Origin: Clostridia bacterium | GTDB taxonomy: Bacteria > Bacillota > Clostridia > Oscillospirales > Acutalibacteraceae | Direction: 5' to 3' | Assembly (NCBI GenBank): GCA_900766585.1 | Contig: CAAFVV010000046.1 | Location: 1-25,429, forward strand | DNA: 25,429 bases | In this document: positions 1 to 7,308 of the stretch, piece after piece | Numbering within the stretch: position 1 is the stretch's first letter | Layout of the letters: every line of letters begins with the position of its first letter | Program-made: the position numbers and the translations under genes | Notes under the pieces: generated by a model | What the model was told of the DNA's origin: nothing | Databases searched by the model: none | Seen by the model: the letters and a program-made list of their open reading frames with translations, nothing else

Positions 1-198
1 ACAGGCAGTACGGACTTGCGGGGATACTCCACCTTATGTGGTTTTTTGGAAAAGAAAAGCAGGCAAAAGAAACTTTAGTTGTCTCGACTCACAGGCAGTA
101 CGGACTTGCAGAGAGACTCCACCTTATGTGGCTTTTGGAAAAGAAAAGCAGGCAAAGGAAACTTTAATTGTCTCGACTCACAGGTAGTACGGACTTGC
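1..198. repeat. ~90-bp tandem repeat, 2 full copies plus a partial third
   Basis: Copies start at 1, 91 and 180, each opening with ACAGGCAGTACGGACTTGC (third copy with one C-to-T change). Copy 1 is 90 bp and copy 2 is 89 bp; the third stops after 19 bp, at 198. Each full copy carries CCACCTTATGTGG, a 4-bp stem with a 5-nt loop followed by a T-rich stretch, then a purine-rich AAAAGAAAAGCAGGC segment, and ends in GTCTCGACTC. The block is clearly AT-richer than the genes around it. Copy 2 has a one-base deletion in the T run relative to copy 1, so a reading frame is not conserved between copies, which argues against coding. The left edge of the array may lie outside the window. It resembles a dispersed intergenic repeat; I cannot name a family. 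Confidence 0.85.
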
Positions 199-216
199 AC
201 CCGCCCCTGTGCAGCC

Positions 217-291
217 CGGCAGAAGCGGCAGCAGCGGCTGTTTCGCCGCCCGCTGAGACGGAGTTTTCCCCCTAGGGCGGCGCTTCTGCCG
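217..291. repeat. nested inverted repeats downstream of the GNAT gene
   Basis: CGGCAGAAGCG (217-227) is the exact reverse complement of CGCTTCTGCCG (281-291). Inside it, CGCCGCCC (244-251) pairs with GGGCGGCG (275-282), and a small hairpin GCGGC/GCCGC (234-238 and 245-249) is an alternative fold. The structure starts 9 bp beyond the stop codon of the minus-strand acetyltransferase, so it may end or protect that transcript. There is no clear T run after either arm, so a canonical intrinsic terminator is not supported. Some of this complementarity could be chance in GC-rich DNA. Confidence 0.45.
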
Positions 292-300
292 ATTCACCGC

Positions 301-1029
301 TCACCGCGCCCAGAAGGCGGCAAGACCCGCCTCCGCCGCGCCGAAGCGGCGGTAGAGTGCATCTGCGGCATCATTTTTGGGGCAGATATAGGCGGCCTTT
401 CCGCTGTCGTGCAGCGCTTTGGTCAGCGCGGCGACCGCGCGGCGGGCATAGCCGCGTCCGCGCGCTTTGGGCAGCGTCGCGACGCCGCTGATCAGTCCGG
501 CGGCATCACATTCCGCCGTGACGAGTGCGCAGCAGACGGGTCTGCCCGCCTCCGTCACGCAGACGGCGCGCCCGCAGCCGTGGCGCAGGCGGTGGGACAT
601 ATCGGTATACCACAGGTCAAACGGCGGCAGCGCCGACGCGCCGAACACGGCGGACAGCAGCGGATACAGCTCCCGCAGCGACGGCGTTTCCGCCGGCTGC
701 TCCGGCGTAAAATCGGCGGGCAGACGCAGAAACGGGCGCAGCTGCACGGCAAAACCGGCAGCTTCGCCCGCATCCGCCATATCGGCGGGGGTGACGGCGC
801 GGCGCACCTCGGGCTGCATCGCCAGAAACGCCGCCCACTCCTCCTGCCGCCCGTCGGCGGGCAGGCAGACGGCGGTGTCGCCGAGCCTTGCGCCCGCGCC
901 TCCTGCGTCGTCCCGCCAAAAGGGCAGAAAATCCCTACCCCCGCCGTAGGCGGCGTACAGACCGCGCAGCCGCAGCCCCGGCAGCGTATCTGCCGGAAGC
1001 GGCGGGAGCGTATCGGTCAGCGTGATCAC
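301..1029 (-). CDS. GNAT-family N-acetyltransferase
   Basis: Predicted 242-residue acetyltransferase. The C-terminal part has the GNAT acetyl-CoA-binding signature: a strand, then LPKARGRGYARRAVAAL (the R/Q-x-x-G-x-G/A motif A), followed by a helix and the motif-B-like ICPKNDAADALYRRFGA, in which the N-x-A-x-x-L-Y-x-x-x-G-F pattern is typical of the family. The N-terminal ~120 residues are poorly recognisable and may be a degenerate second GNAT fold. The frame stays open further upstream, but I chose the GTG at 1029 because it forms a GTGA overlap with the stop codon of the upstream peptidase gene; the longer version would lie mostly inside that gene. The acceptor substrate is unknown. Being the last gene of the unit with two M42 peptidases, it might act on peptides or amino acids, but that is inference. 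Confidence 0.8.
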   Translation of the reverse strand: MITLTDTLPPLPADTLPGLRLRGLYAAYGGGRDFLPFWRDDAGGAGARLGDTAVCLPADGRQEEWAAFLAMQPEVRRAVTPADMADAGEAAGFAVQLRPFLRLPADFTPEQPAETPSLRELYPLLSAVFGASALPPFDLWYTDMSHRLRHGCGRAVCVTEAGRPVCCALVTAECDAAGLISGVATLPKARGRGYARRAVAALTKALHDSGKAAYICPKNDAADALYRRFGAAEAGLAAFWAR

Positions 1030-2054
1030 GACAGCAGCACCTGCGGCAGCAGGCGGATCAGTGCAGCGGTCTGCTCCACGTCCGCGCGGTTCAGCACGCA
1101 GACGGGGGAGTGGAGATAGCGGCAGGCAAGCGAAACCGCCGCGACGGCACACCCGCCGCCCGCGGTCTGGAACGCCCCGGCGTCGTTGCCGCCCGCCACG
1201 CGGGTCTTTTGCTGCACGGCGATGCCGTTTTCCGCCGCTGCCGCCTCGATGCGGTCGGCAAGCTCGCGCGGATACAGCGTGCGGCGGTCCATAAACGACA
1301 GCACCGCGCCCGCGCCCTGGCGGCAGACCTCGGTCGCCTCGGTCGAACCGGCGACATCGGCAGCTGTGGTGGATTCCACGACCACGGCGATGTCCGGCTG
1401 CAGGCGGAATGCCGCGCCGGTCGCGCCCCGCAGCCCGACCTCCTCCTGCACGGTGAACGCCAGCGTCAGGTCATAGGGCGGCTCCTCACGCAGCAGCTCC
1501 AAAAGCAGCGCGCAGCCCGCGCGGTCGTCGAGCGCCTTGCCGCAGACACAGGCGGTGCCGAGATCGCCAAACGCGATATCAAATGCGGCGCGGCTGCCCG
1601 GGCGCACAAACTGCTCCGCCTCGGCGCGGTCCTTCGCGCCGATGTCAATGCGCAGAGCCTCCGGCTTCGGGGCGGTCTCCCCCTCGTCCCCCTTGCACTG
1701 GTGGATAGCCTTGCCCGCGATCACGCCGACGCGCCCGCCGAGCCGCACGCGGCAGCCGAACAGCACGGCGTTGACAATGCCGCCGACCGTGTCAAAGCGG
1801 ATCAGCCCGTCCTCGTCGATGCCGGTAACGATCAGCCCGACCTCATCCATATGCGCGGCAAACACCGCTTTTTTCGCGGCGCGGTGCGCGCCCGTCACGG
1901 CGACGAGCAGGTTGCCCATCGGATCGACCGTGACCGCCGTTTCAGCGTCCGCACGCCTGATTTCGCCGAGCAGATACTCCCGCACCGCGTCCTCGCGGCC
2001 GGAAATGCCGTCTAACTCCGACAGCTCACGGATATGTGTCCACAGATCCTTCAT
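1026..2054 (-). CDS. M42-family metalloaminopeptidase (second copy in operon)
   Basis: A 342-residue cytoplasmic M42 peptidase (FrvX/CelM/glutamyl aminopeptidase type), a di-metal enzyme that removes N-terminal residues from peptides. The family's metal ligands and catalytic residues are visible: H68 and D70 in AAHMDEVG, the bridging D176 in KALDDRAG, E204/E205 in VQEEVGLRG (general base and ligand), E227 in VVVESTT and H315 in YLHSP. Position 227 is Glu; the neighbouring paralogue has Asp there, and both residues occur in the family. Length is normal (about 340-360). Its ATG overlaps the upstream paralogue's stop by 4 bp (ATGA), and its own stop overlaps the GTG of the acetyltransferase by 4 bp, so the three genes are probably translationally coupled. 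The exact peptide specificity cannot be read from sequence. Some members were annotated as endoglucanases historically; aminopeptidase is the safer call. Confidence 0.92.
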   Translation of the reverse strand: MKDLWTHIRELSELDGISGREDAVREYLLGEIRRADAETAVTVDPMGNLLVAVTGAHRAAKKAVFAAHMDEVGLIVTGIDEDGLIRFDTVGGIVNAVLFGCRVRLGGRVGVIAGKAIHQCKGDEGETAPKPEALRIDIGAKDRAEAEQFVRPGSRAAFDIAFGDLGTACVCGKALDDRAGCALLLELLREEPPYDLTLAFTVQEEVGLRGATGAAFRLQPDIAVVVESTTAADVAGSTEATEVCRQGAGAVLSFMDRRTLYPRELADRIEAAAAENGIAVQQKTRVAGGNDAGAFQTAGGGCAVAAVSLACRYLHSPVCVLNRADVEQTAALIRLLPQVLLS

Positions 2055-3070
2055 TTTGCCGCTCCTTTCCGCGCAGCCGCCGCCATCAGCGCCGCCACCG
2101 CCTCAATATCCGCCGTGTCCGCCAGCTCGACCGGCGTATGCATATACCGCAGCGGGATAGAGAGCAGCGCCGTCGGGATGCCGCCCGCGGCGAGCGACAG
2201 GTTGTCGGCGTCGGTGCCGGTCTTGCCGCCCATCACCTCATACTGAAACGCGATATGGTCCTCCTCCGCCAGATGCCGCAGGCGCTCGGTCAGCGCGTGA
2301 TCGAGCACGGGGGAGATACCGAGCATCGCGCCCTTGCCCAGCTCGCCGCATTCCGCCTTGCTCGCGTCGGGGGTCAGCGCAAAGCTGACATCGGTCGCAA
2401 TCGCCAGATCCGACTTTAACCGGAAACCCGCAACGGCGGCGCCGAAGCCGCCCAGCTCCTCCTGCACGGAGAAGCAGACCGCGACGTTGACCGCCGTTTC
2501 CTCTCCCCTGAGCCGGTCAAGCGCCGCCAGCACCGCCGCGCAGCCCGCGCGGTCGTCGAGCGCCTTGCCCATGACCCGCCCGCCGCCGAGATCGGCAAAA
2601 CGGGTGGCAAAGCTGACGCGGTCGCCCGGGCGGATGCACGCGCGCGCCTCCTCCGCCGTCATACCGACGTCGATCGCCATGTCGGTCAGCTTCGGCAGCT
2701 TGTCGTCCTTTGCCGCCAAATGCGGCGGCGCCGTGCCGATCACCCCGGCGCAGGGCGCTTTGCCGTACACCGTGACCGGGATCGCCTGCACGGCGCGGGC
2801 GTCGATGCCGCCGCAGGCGTCAAAGCGCAGAAAGCCCCGCTCATCGATACCGGTGACGATCAGTCCGATCTCGTCAAGGTGCGCCTCCAGCAGCAGGGTC
2901 GGCGCGTCCGGTCTCGCGCAGCGGCGCAGACCGCAGACGCTGCCCATCGGGTCGCGCCACACCTCGTCCGTCAGCGGGCGCAGAAGTGCCTCCGCCGCGT
3001 CCGCCGCCTCGGTCAACCCGCCGACACCGGCGGCTTCCGAAAGGCGGCGCAAGGTCTCTATGATCTCCAT
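2051..3070 (-). CDS. M42-family metalloaminopeptidase (first copy in operon)
   Basis: A 339-residue M42 peptidase and paralogue of the next gene. Ligands and catalytic residues are all in place: H64 and D66 in EAHLDEIG, D172 in KALDDRAG, E204/E205 in VQEELGGFG, D227 in IATDVSF and H311 in YMHTP. It also has the IGTAPPHL segment typical of the family in the insertion domain, which the next gene has in altered form. No signal peptide is visible, so it should act on cytoplasmic peptides. A strong AGGAGG lies just upstream of the ATG. The gene starts 62 bp after murD on the same strand, so it may be co-transcribed with murD or use its own promoter in that gap. The two copies are clearly diverged, suggesting different peptide preferences or a mixed oligomer, which is inference. 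Confidence 0.93.
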   Translation of the reverse strand: MEIIETLRRLSEAAGVGGLTEAADAAEALLRPLTDEVWRDPMGSVCGLRRCARPDAPTLLLEAHLDEIGLIVTGIDERGFLRFDACGGIDARAVQAIPVTVYGKAPCAGVIGTAPPHLAAKDDKLPKLTDMAIDVGMTAEEARACIRPGDRVSFATRFADLGGGRVMGKALDDRAGCAAVLAALDRLRGEETAVNVAVCFSVQEELGGFGAAVAGFRLKSDLAIATDVSFALTPDASKAECGELGKGAMLGISPVLDHALTERLRHLAEEDHIAFQYEVMGGKTGTDADNLSLAAGGIPTALLSIPLRYMHTPVELADTADIEAVAALMAAAARKGAAK

Positions 3071-3112
3071 AACAGCCTCCTTTTGTTATACATCCTGTTA
3101 TTTTACCTATAT

Positions 3113-3130
3113 AATACGCCTGCGCGTATT
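3113..3130. promoter_or_regulatory. 7-bp inverted repeat between murD and the peptidase operon
   Basis: AATACGC (3113-3119) and GCGTATT (3124-3130) are perfect inverted repeats separated by CTGC. The element sits 2 bp past the murD stop codon and about 43 bp upstream of the first M42 peptidase start. Neither strand has a T run after it, so it is not a standard terminator. An operator or an RNA-stability hairpin is possible. I see no convincing -35/-10 pair in this 62-bp gap. Confidence 0.4.
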
Positions 3131-3132
3131 CA

Positions 3133-4500
3133 TCAGAGTGCCTGCACGAGCGCGCGGAAGTGTTCGCCGCGCTCCTCAAAATTCCGGTACATGTCAAAGC
3201 TCGCCGACGCGGGGGAGAAGAACACGATATCGCCGTCCTTCGCCGCGCGCCGCGCCGCCGCGACGGCCTCGGGCAGATCCTTCACCCGCAGGATCGGAAG
3301 CGTTTGGTCGTTATCGCGGATGGCGGTCTCGATCTTGTCCGCCGTCGCGCCGAGCAGGATCGCGAGCCGCACGGTCTGCGGGGCCACTTCGCCGAGCGGC
3401 GCATACGGGATATGCTTGTCATAGCCGCCCGCGATCAGGATGACGCGGCGGTCAAACGCCCGCAGCCCGGCAATCGTGCGGCTCGGGCTGGAGCCGATGG
3501 AATCGTTGTAGTAGCGCACGCCGTCGAGCGTCCGCACCAGCTCGCAGCGGTGCGGCACGCCCGCAAACGTGCGGGCGTAGTCCGCCATGACGGCGGGCGG
3601 GACGACCCCCTCGACGGCGGCAAAGGCGGCGAGATAATTCTCGATATTATGCACGCCGGGGATGCGGATCTCGTCGGCGGGCAGCACGGGCGTGACGCTG
3701 CCGCCGTCCGTGAGACACAGCACGCCGTCGCGCAGAAACGCGCCGTCGGCGACCGCGCCGCGGCGGGAAAACAGCCGCACATGCCCCGGCGCGTCGGCGG
3801 CAAAGGCGGCGGTGTAGGCATTGTCGGCGTTGAGCACCGTGCGGTCGGCGGCGGTCTGGAACGCGATGAGGTTATGCTTGGCTTCGACATATTCCGCCAT
3901 GTCGGTGTGCCAGTCTAAGTGGTTCGGCGCGATATTGGTCACGACCGCGACGGCGGGGCGCTTTTGCATCCGCGTCAGCTGGAAGCTCGACAGCTCCACG
4001 ACCGCGACGTCCTCTGCCGTGATCTCGGTGACGAGCGGCAGAAGCGGCCGCCCGATATTGCCGCCGAGGAACACCCGCTTGCCCGCACGCCCGAGCAGAC
4101 CCGCGATGACGGTCGTCGTCGTGGTCTTGCCGTCCGAGCCGGTGACGGCGTAGACCGGCGCGGGGCAGAGGTCAAAAAACAGCTCCATCTCGGATGTGAC
4201 CGGGATCCCGCGCCGCCGCGCATCCTCAAATTCCGGCAGATAGGGCTTCATACCGGGCGTGCGCAGGATCAGGTCGGCATCCAGCTCCGCGAGATACCCG
4301 TCGCCGAGCTTCAGCGTGACGCCCGCCGCCGCAAGCTCGTCGGCGGTGCTGCCCAGCTCCGCGCGGCTGCGGCGGTCGCACGCCGTCACTTTGGCGCCGT
4401 AGCCGAGCAGCTGGCGAATCACCGGCAGGTTGTTTTTCCCGATGCCGCAGACCGCGATTTGCTTGCCCGCGAGCGCGGTCAGATAGTCGTTTGCGTTCAT
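3133..4500 (-). CDS. murD: UDP-N-acetylmuramoyl-L-alanine--D-glutamate ligase
   Basis: A 455-residue MurD that adds D-glutamate to UDP-MurNAc-L-alanine with ATP, in the cytoplasmic phase of peptidoglycan synthesis. It shows the three Mur-ligase domains: an N-terminal Rossmann-like UDP-binding domain (QIAVCGIGKNNLPVIRQLL), the central ATPase domain with the P-loop GSDGKTTTTT and NIAPNHLDWH, and the VEAKHNL segment whose lysine would be the carbamylated one. The C-terminal domain begins around YYNDSIGSSPSRTIAGL and has ILIAGGYDKHIPY. The NDSIGSSPSRT variant differs from the NDSKATN of proteobacterial enzymes and is of the type I associate with Clostridia. I start at the ATG at 4500 (MNANDYL) because the upstream in-frame extension would run through the promoter. 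The gene stands apart from any division/cell-wall cluster, divergent from putP and upstream of two peptidases. Confidence 0.96.
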   Translation of the reverse strand: MNANDYLTALAGKQIAVCGIGKNNLPVIRQLLGYGAKVTACDRRSRAELGSTADELAAAGVTLKLGDGYLAELDADLILRTPGMKPYLPEFEDARRRGIPVTSEMELFFDLCPAPVYAVTGSDGKTTTTTVIAGLLGRAGKRVFLGGNIGRPLLPLVTEITAEDVAVVELSSFQLTRMQKRPAVAVVTNIAPNHLDWHTDMAEYVEAKHNLIAFQTAADRTVLNADNAYTAAFAADAPGHVRLFSRRGAVADGAFLRDGVLCLTDGGSVTPVLPADEIRIPGVHNIENYLAAFAAVEGVVPPAVMADYARTFAGVPHRCELVRTLDGVRYYNDSIGSSPSRTIAGLRAFDRRVILIAGGYDKHIPYAPLGEVAPQTVRLAILLGATADKIETAIRDNDQTLPILRVKDLPEAVAAARRAAKDGDIVFFSPASASFDMYRNFEERGEHFRALVQAL

Positions 4501-4531
4501 ATTGTCATCCCCACATTTCAAGCTAACTGCT

Positions 4532-4560
4532 ATTATACGGGTTTTTCCTGCCGATATCAA
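4532..4560 (-). promoter_or_regulatory. sigma-A-type promoter of murD
   Basis: On the minus strand, TTGATA (4560-4555) is followed after exactly 17 bp by TATAAT (4537-4532). The -10 is a perfect consensus hexamer and the -35 matches at 5 of 6 positions. The murD ATG is about 31 bp downstream, leaving a short leader with a weak GGGGA ribosome binding site. Confidence 0.8.
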
Positions 4561-4577
4561 CCCTTCTGTGCCGATAT
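4549..4577. promoter_or_regulatory. 9-bp direct repeat over the murD -35, possible operator
   Basis: TGCCGATAT occurs at 4549-4557 and again at 4569-4577, 20 bp apart start to start, about two helical turns. The first copy overlaps the murD -35 (4555-4560). The second copy is itself part of a palindrome, GCCGA-TATT-TCGGC (4570-4583). This arrangement would suit a repressor or activator binding on one face of the DNA. No regulator is known to me for it, and chance is possible. Confidence 0.4.
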
Positions 4578-4644
4578 TTCGGCGGCATTTCCGCAGCTCT
4601 GCGAAAAAATGTCAATATTTTGACGATTTAACGGGAAAAAGCGG

Positions 4645-4673
4645 TTGTCACCGGCGGAAAAGTATGGTAAAAT
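4645..4673 (+). promoter_or_regulatory. sigma-A-type promoter of putP
   Basis: TTGTCA (4645-4650), a 17-bp spacer, then TAAAAT (4668-4673) preceded by TGG, an extended -10. The start codon of the symporter at 4716 is 43 bp downstream of the -10, with a GAGAGAGAAA stretch as a weak ribosome binding site. Confidence 0.75.
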
Positions 4674-4715
4674 ATGCCCATTCCATTCTGCACACAGAAA
4701 GAGAGAGAAACAACC

Positions 4716-6284
4716 ATGGGAGACAAGTGGCAATTGCTGCTGGCCATGGCGGGGTATATGCTTGCGGTCATTCTGATCGGCATATATTTTGCCCGCAAGG
4801 CACAGGCCAGCTCGGACAACTATTTTTTGGGCGGGCGTTCGCTCGGCCCCTGGGTCGCGGCGATGAGCGCCGAGGCGTCGGACATGAGCGGGTGGCTGCT
4901 GATGGGGCTGCCCGGCGTGGCGTACTGGTGCGGGCTGGCGGACGCCGCGTGGACGGCGATTGGGCTGGCGGTCGGCACCTATATCAACTGGCTGCTCGTG
5001 TCGAAGCGGCTGCGCGCCTATTCCGCCGTGTCGGGCGATGCCATCACGGTGCCGGATTTTCTGAGCAACCGGTTTCATGAGAAGAAAAAGGTCATCCTGA
5101 CCATCGCGGCGGGCTTTATCCTCATCTTCTTCACGGTCTACGCCGCGAGCTGCTTTGTGACCTGCGGCAAGCTGTTTTCCGGCCTGTTCGGCTTTTCCTA
5201 TCACTCCATGATGATCGCGGGCGCGGTATTCGTGCTTTTGTACACCGTGATCGGCGGCTTTCTGGCGGAGAGCGCGTCGGACTTCATGCAGGCGGTCGTG
5301 ATGATCGCGGCGCTCGTGTGCGTGCTCGTATTCGGTACCGTCCACGCGGGCGGCGTTGACGCGGTCATCGAAAACGCCAAAGCCATCCCCGGCTATCTGT
5401 CGCTGACCTCGCTTGCGACGCCGGTGACGGATGCCGCCGGCGTGCAGCAGCAGGCGGCGGGCGCGCCGCTCTTCGGCGAGGCGGCACCCTACGGGCTGCT
5501 GACCATTTTGTCCACCGCCTCGTGGGGTCTCGGCTATTTCGGCATGCCGCAGGTGCTCCTGCGCTTTATGGCGATCCGCAGAGCATCCGAGCTGCGCCGC
5601 TCCCGCCGCATTGCAACCGTCTGGGTCGTGATCTCGCTGGTCGCCGCCGTCTCCATCGGCGTGCTCGGCCGCGCCGTGCTGCCGACGGATGCGGCGCTTG
5701 CCACCCAGAGCGGCGCGGAAAACGTGTTTGCCCATCTGTCCCAGCTGCTGTTCCATCCGCTGATCGCGGGCGTTATCATGGCGGGCATCCTCGCCGCGAC
5801 CATCAGCTCGTCGGATTCCTATCTCCTGATCGCCGCCTCCGCCGTGTCGAAGAACCTGTATGAGGGCGTGATCAATAAGGACGCGACGGACAAGCAGGTC
5901 ATGCGCCTGTCCCGCATTATGCTGCTGCTGATCGCGGTCGTCGGCGTGGTCATCGCATGGAACGAAAACAGCATTATCTTCCAGATCGTGTCGTTTGCCT
6001 GGTCGGGCTTCGGTGCGACGTTCGGCCCGGTCATCCTGTTCTCGCTGTTTTGGAAGCGGATCAACCGGGCGGGCGCCATCGCCGGTATGCTCTCGGGCGG
6101 CTGCATGGTGTTTATCTGGAAGCTGCTGCTCAAGCCCCTCGGCGGCCTGTTCGGCATCTATGAGCTGATGCCGGCATTTCTGGTGTCCTGCGCCGCGATC
6201 CTGATCGTGTCGCTCGTCACTGCCGCGCCCGATGACGCCATCACGGCGGAATTCGAGCGTGCCAAGACCTATACGGACGAATAA
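4716..6284 (+). CDS. putP: PutP-type sodium/proline symporter
   Basis: A 522-residue sodium:solute symporter (SSS family) of the PutP type, an integral membrane protein with about 13 hydrophobic segments expected. The family signature MSAEASDMSGWLLMGLPG is present near residues 50-67, together with TVPDFLSNRF, the AESASDFMQ segment, the RFMAIRRASELRRSR loop and the conserved ISSSDSYLL. These match Na+/proline symporters closely, although related family members carry other solutes, so proline is probable rather than certain. I use the ATG at 4716 (MGDKWQ); an upstream in-frame ATG at 4674 abuts the -10 box and cannot be the start. It is monocistronic, with its own promoter and a strong terminator at 6301-6346. 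Proline uptake could serve nutrition or osmoprotection. Confidence 0.92.
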   Translation: MGDKWQLLLAMAGYMLAVILIGIYFARKAQASSDNYFLGGRSLGPWVAAMSAEASDMSGWLLMGLPGVAYWCGLADAAWTAIGLAVGTYINWLLVSKRLRAYSAVSGDAITVPDFLSNRFHEKKKVILTIAAGFILIFFTVYAASCFVTCGKLFSGLFGFSYHSMMIAGAVFVLLYTVIGGFLAESASDFMQAVVMIAALVCVLVFGTVHAGGVDAVIENAKAIPGYLSLTSLATPVTDAAGVQQQAAGAPLFGEAAPYGLLTILSTASWGLGYFGMPQVLLRFMAIRRASELRRSRRIATVWVVISLVAAVSIGVLGRAVLPTDAALATQSGAENVFAHLSQLLFHPLIAGVIMAGILAATISSSDSYLLIAASAVSKNLYEGVINKDATDKQVMRLSRIMLLLIAVVGVVIAWNENSIIFQIVSFAWSGFGATFGPVILFSLFWKRINRAGAIAGMLSGGCMVFIWKLLLKPLGGLFGIYELMPAFLVSCAAILIVSLVTAAPDDAITAEFERAKTYTDE

Positions 6285-6300
6285 ACGACATTCCGGTATA

Positions 6301-6346
6301 AAAGACCGGCATCGCCCCGAAAAACAGGGCGGTGCCGGTCTTTTTT
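6301..6346. terminator. bidirectional intrinsic terminator between putP and the glycan operon
   Basis: AAAGACCGGCATCGCCC (6301-6317) pairs with GGGCGGTGCCGGTCTTT (6327-6343) over 17 bp with one G-U wobble and a 9-nt loop. The plus strand continues with a six-T run (6341-6346), a good terminator for putP 17 bp after its stop. On the minus strand the hairpin is followed by TTTTAT, so it can also end the araC-side operon, whose last stop is at 6351. Confidence 0.9.
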
Positions 6347-6350
6347 CTGC

Positions 6351-7277
6351 TCAGAAATCGTCAATGATCATACGCGCGTCGATCTCGTCGTCGTTATAAT
6401 TTTTCACATTCAGCAGCGTGCGGTATTCGCGCGGTGACATTTTGAGAAAGCGGCCGAACATCTTGGCAAAATGCTGACGGTTGTTGAACCCCACTTCATA
6501 CGCGATATTTTCGACCGAGCGGTTGGTCGAGCGGAGCAGATAGGCGGCCTTCAGGATGCGCTGGTGGTTGACATAGTCCATGATGGTGGTGTTTTCCGCC
6601 TTCTTGAACAGCCGTTCGAGATAATTCGGGTGCAGATTCACTGTTTGGGCGATCTGCGCAACTGTCAGCTCCTCGCTGAAATTCCGGCGGATAAATGCCT
6701 TGACCGTCTCGATATACTGCCCCTGCTGCTTTGTCAGCTCATTGTGGCGGTAGTTGAGGGTCAGCTCGGTAAAAAACGTCGCCACATAGAGGGTCTGCTG
6801 AAAGGCAAGCGCCGGATCCTTCCCCTGTTCGCGGTTAACGATGCCGTCGAGAAGTGACCGCATGGAGGACAGTATCTCACTGCAGTTGGGAAAGATCACA
6901 TAGTCCTGATCGCTGTCCGCCAGACGGCGAAAGCCCGGCAGCTTGTCATACAGCTCCGAAAGCGAATACGCCCCCTCCTTTTCCGTCTGAAACTCAAATT
7001 CCAGATTGAGGATCTGGGCCCTGCGGTCGATGACCAGACAGTGCCGCACTGCGTTATTGATCACCAGGCAGCCGTGCGGACGGGTCACGACGCGATGCAG
7101 CACGTTATCCTCCGACAGAATGTTGCAGGAGAAGCCGTCGTCCGCCGCATACATGAACTCGATGGTGTCATGCCGGTGATATTTCATGGAGAAGGCGGGA
7201 GTGAAGGATTGGCTGTAGCCCAGGCGGGGCTTGATATACAGCCCTGCCCGGCAGGCTTCCAGCAAACGATAAGGCAT
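6351..7277 (-). CDS. AraC-family transcriptional regulator
   Basis: A 308-residue regulator with an N-terminal cupin-like sensing half (about residues 15-110; YHRHDTIEFMYAADDG has the typical histidine/acid strand) and a C-terminal AraC DNA-binding domain at roughly residues 190-290. The two helix-turn-helix units are visible: LTVAQIAQTVNLHPNYLERLFKK and SVENIAYEVGFNNRQHFAKMF, followed by the family's closing KMSPREYRTLL. A short Asp-rich tail follows. AAGGAA lies 8 bp before the ATG. It is the last gene of the long minus-strand operon, 31 bp after the GH123-like gene. It probably senses a sugar released by the operon's enzymes and controls the operon promoter, which is outside the window; ligand and target are inference. 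Confidence 0.93.
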   Translation of the reverse strand: MPYRLLEACRAGLYIKPRLGYSQSFTPAFSMKYHRHDTIEFMYAADDGFSCNILSEDNVLHRVVTRPHGCLVINNAVRHCLVIDRRAQILNLEFEFQTEKEGAYSLSELYDKLPGFRRLADSDQDYVIFPNCSEILSSMRSLLDGIVNREQGKDPALAFQQTLYVATFFTELTLNYRHNELTKQQGQYIETVKAFIRRNFSEELTVAQIAQTVNLHPNYLERLFKKAENTTIMDYVNHQRILKAAYLLRSTNRSVENIAYEVGFNNRQHFAKMFGRFLKMSPREYRTLLNVKNYNDDEIDARMIIDDF

Positions 7278-7308
7278 AGGGGATTCCTTTCTTTGTCAAA
7301 ACACGCGC

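Noticed and set aside
1..198. CRISPR array
   Set aside because: The units are about 90 bp and nearly identical along their whole length; there are no unique spacers between short repeats.
79..1119. Long plus-strand open frame running from the tandem repeat through the acetyltransferase region
   Set aside because: It is antisense to the GNAT gene, begins in a repeat whose copies do not keep frame, and is extremely Arg-rich with no recognisable domain.
4592..4610. Hairpin CGCAG-CT-CTGCG followed by six A as a terminator
   Set aside because: The loop is only 2 nt, the A run is on the wrong side for a terminator on the plus strand, and no gene ends there.
4557..5756. Minus-strand open frame opposite the start of putP
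   Set aside because: Overlaps the promoter region and the conserved putP coding sequence; Gln/His/Arg-rich without domains.
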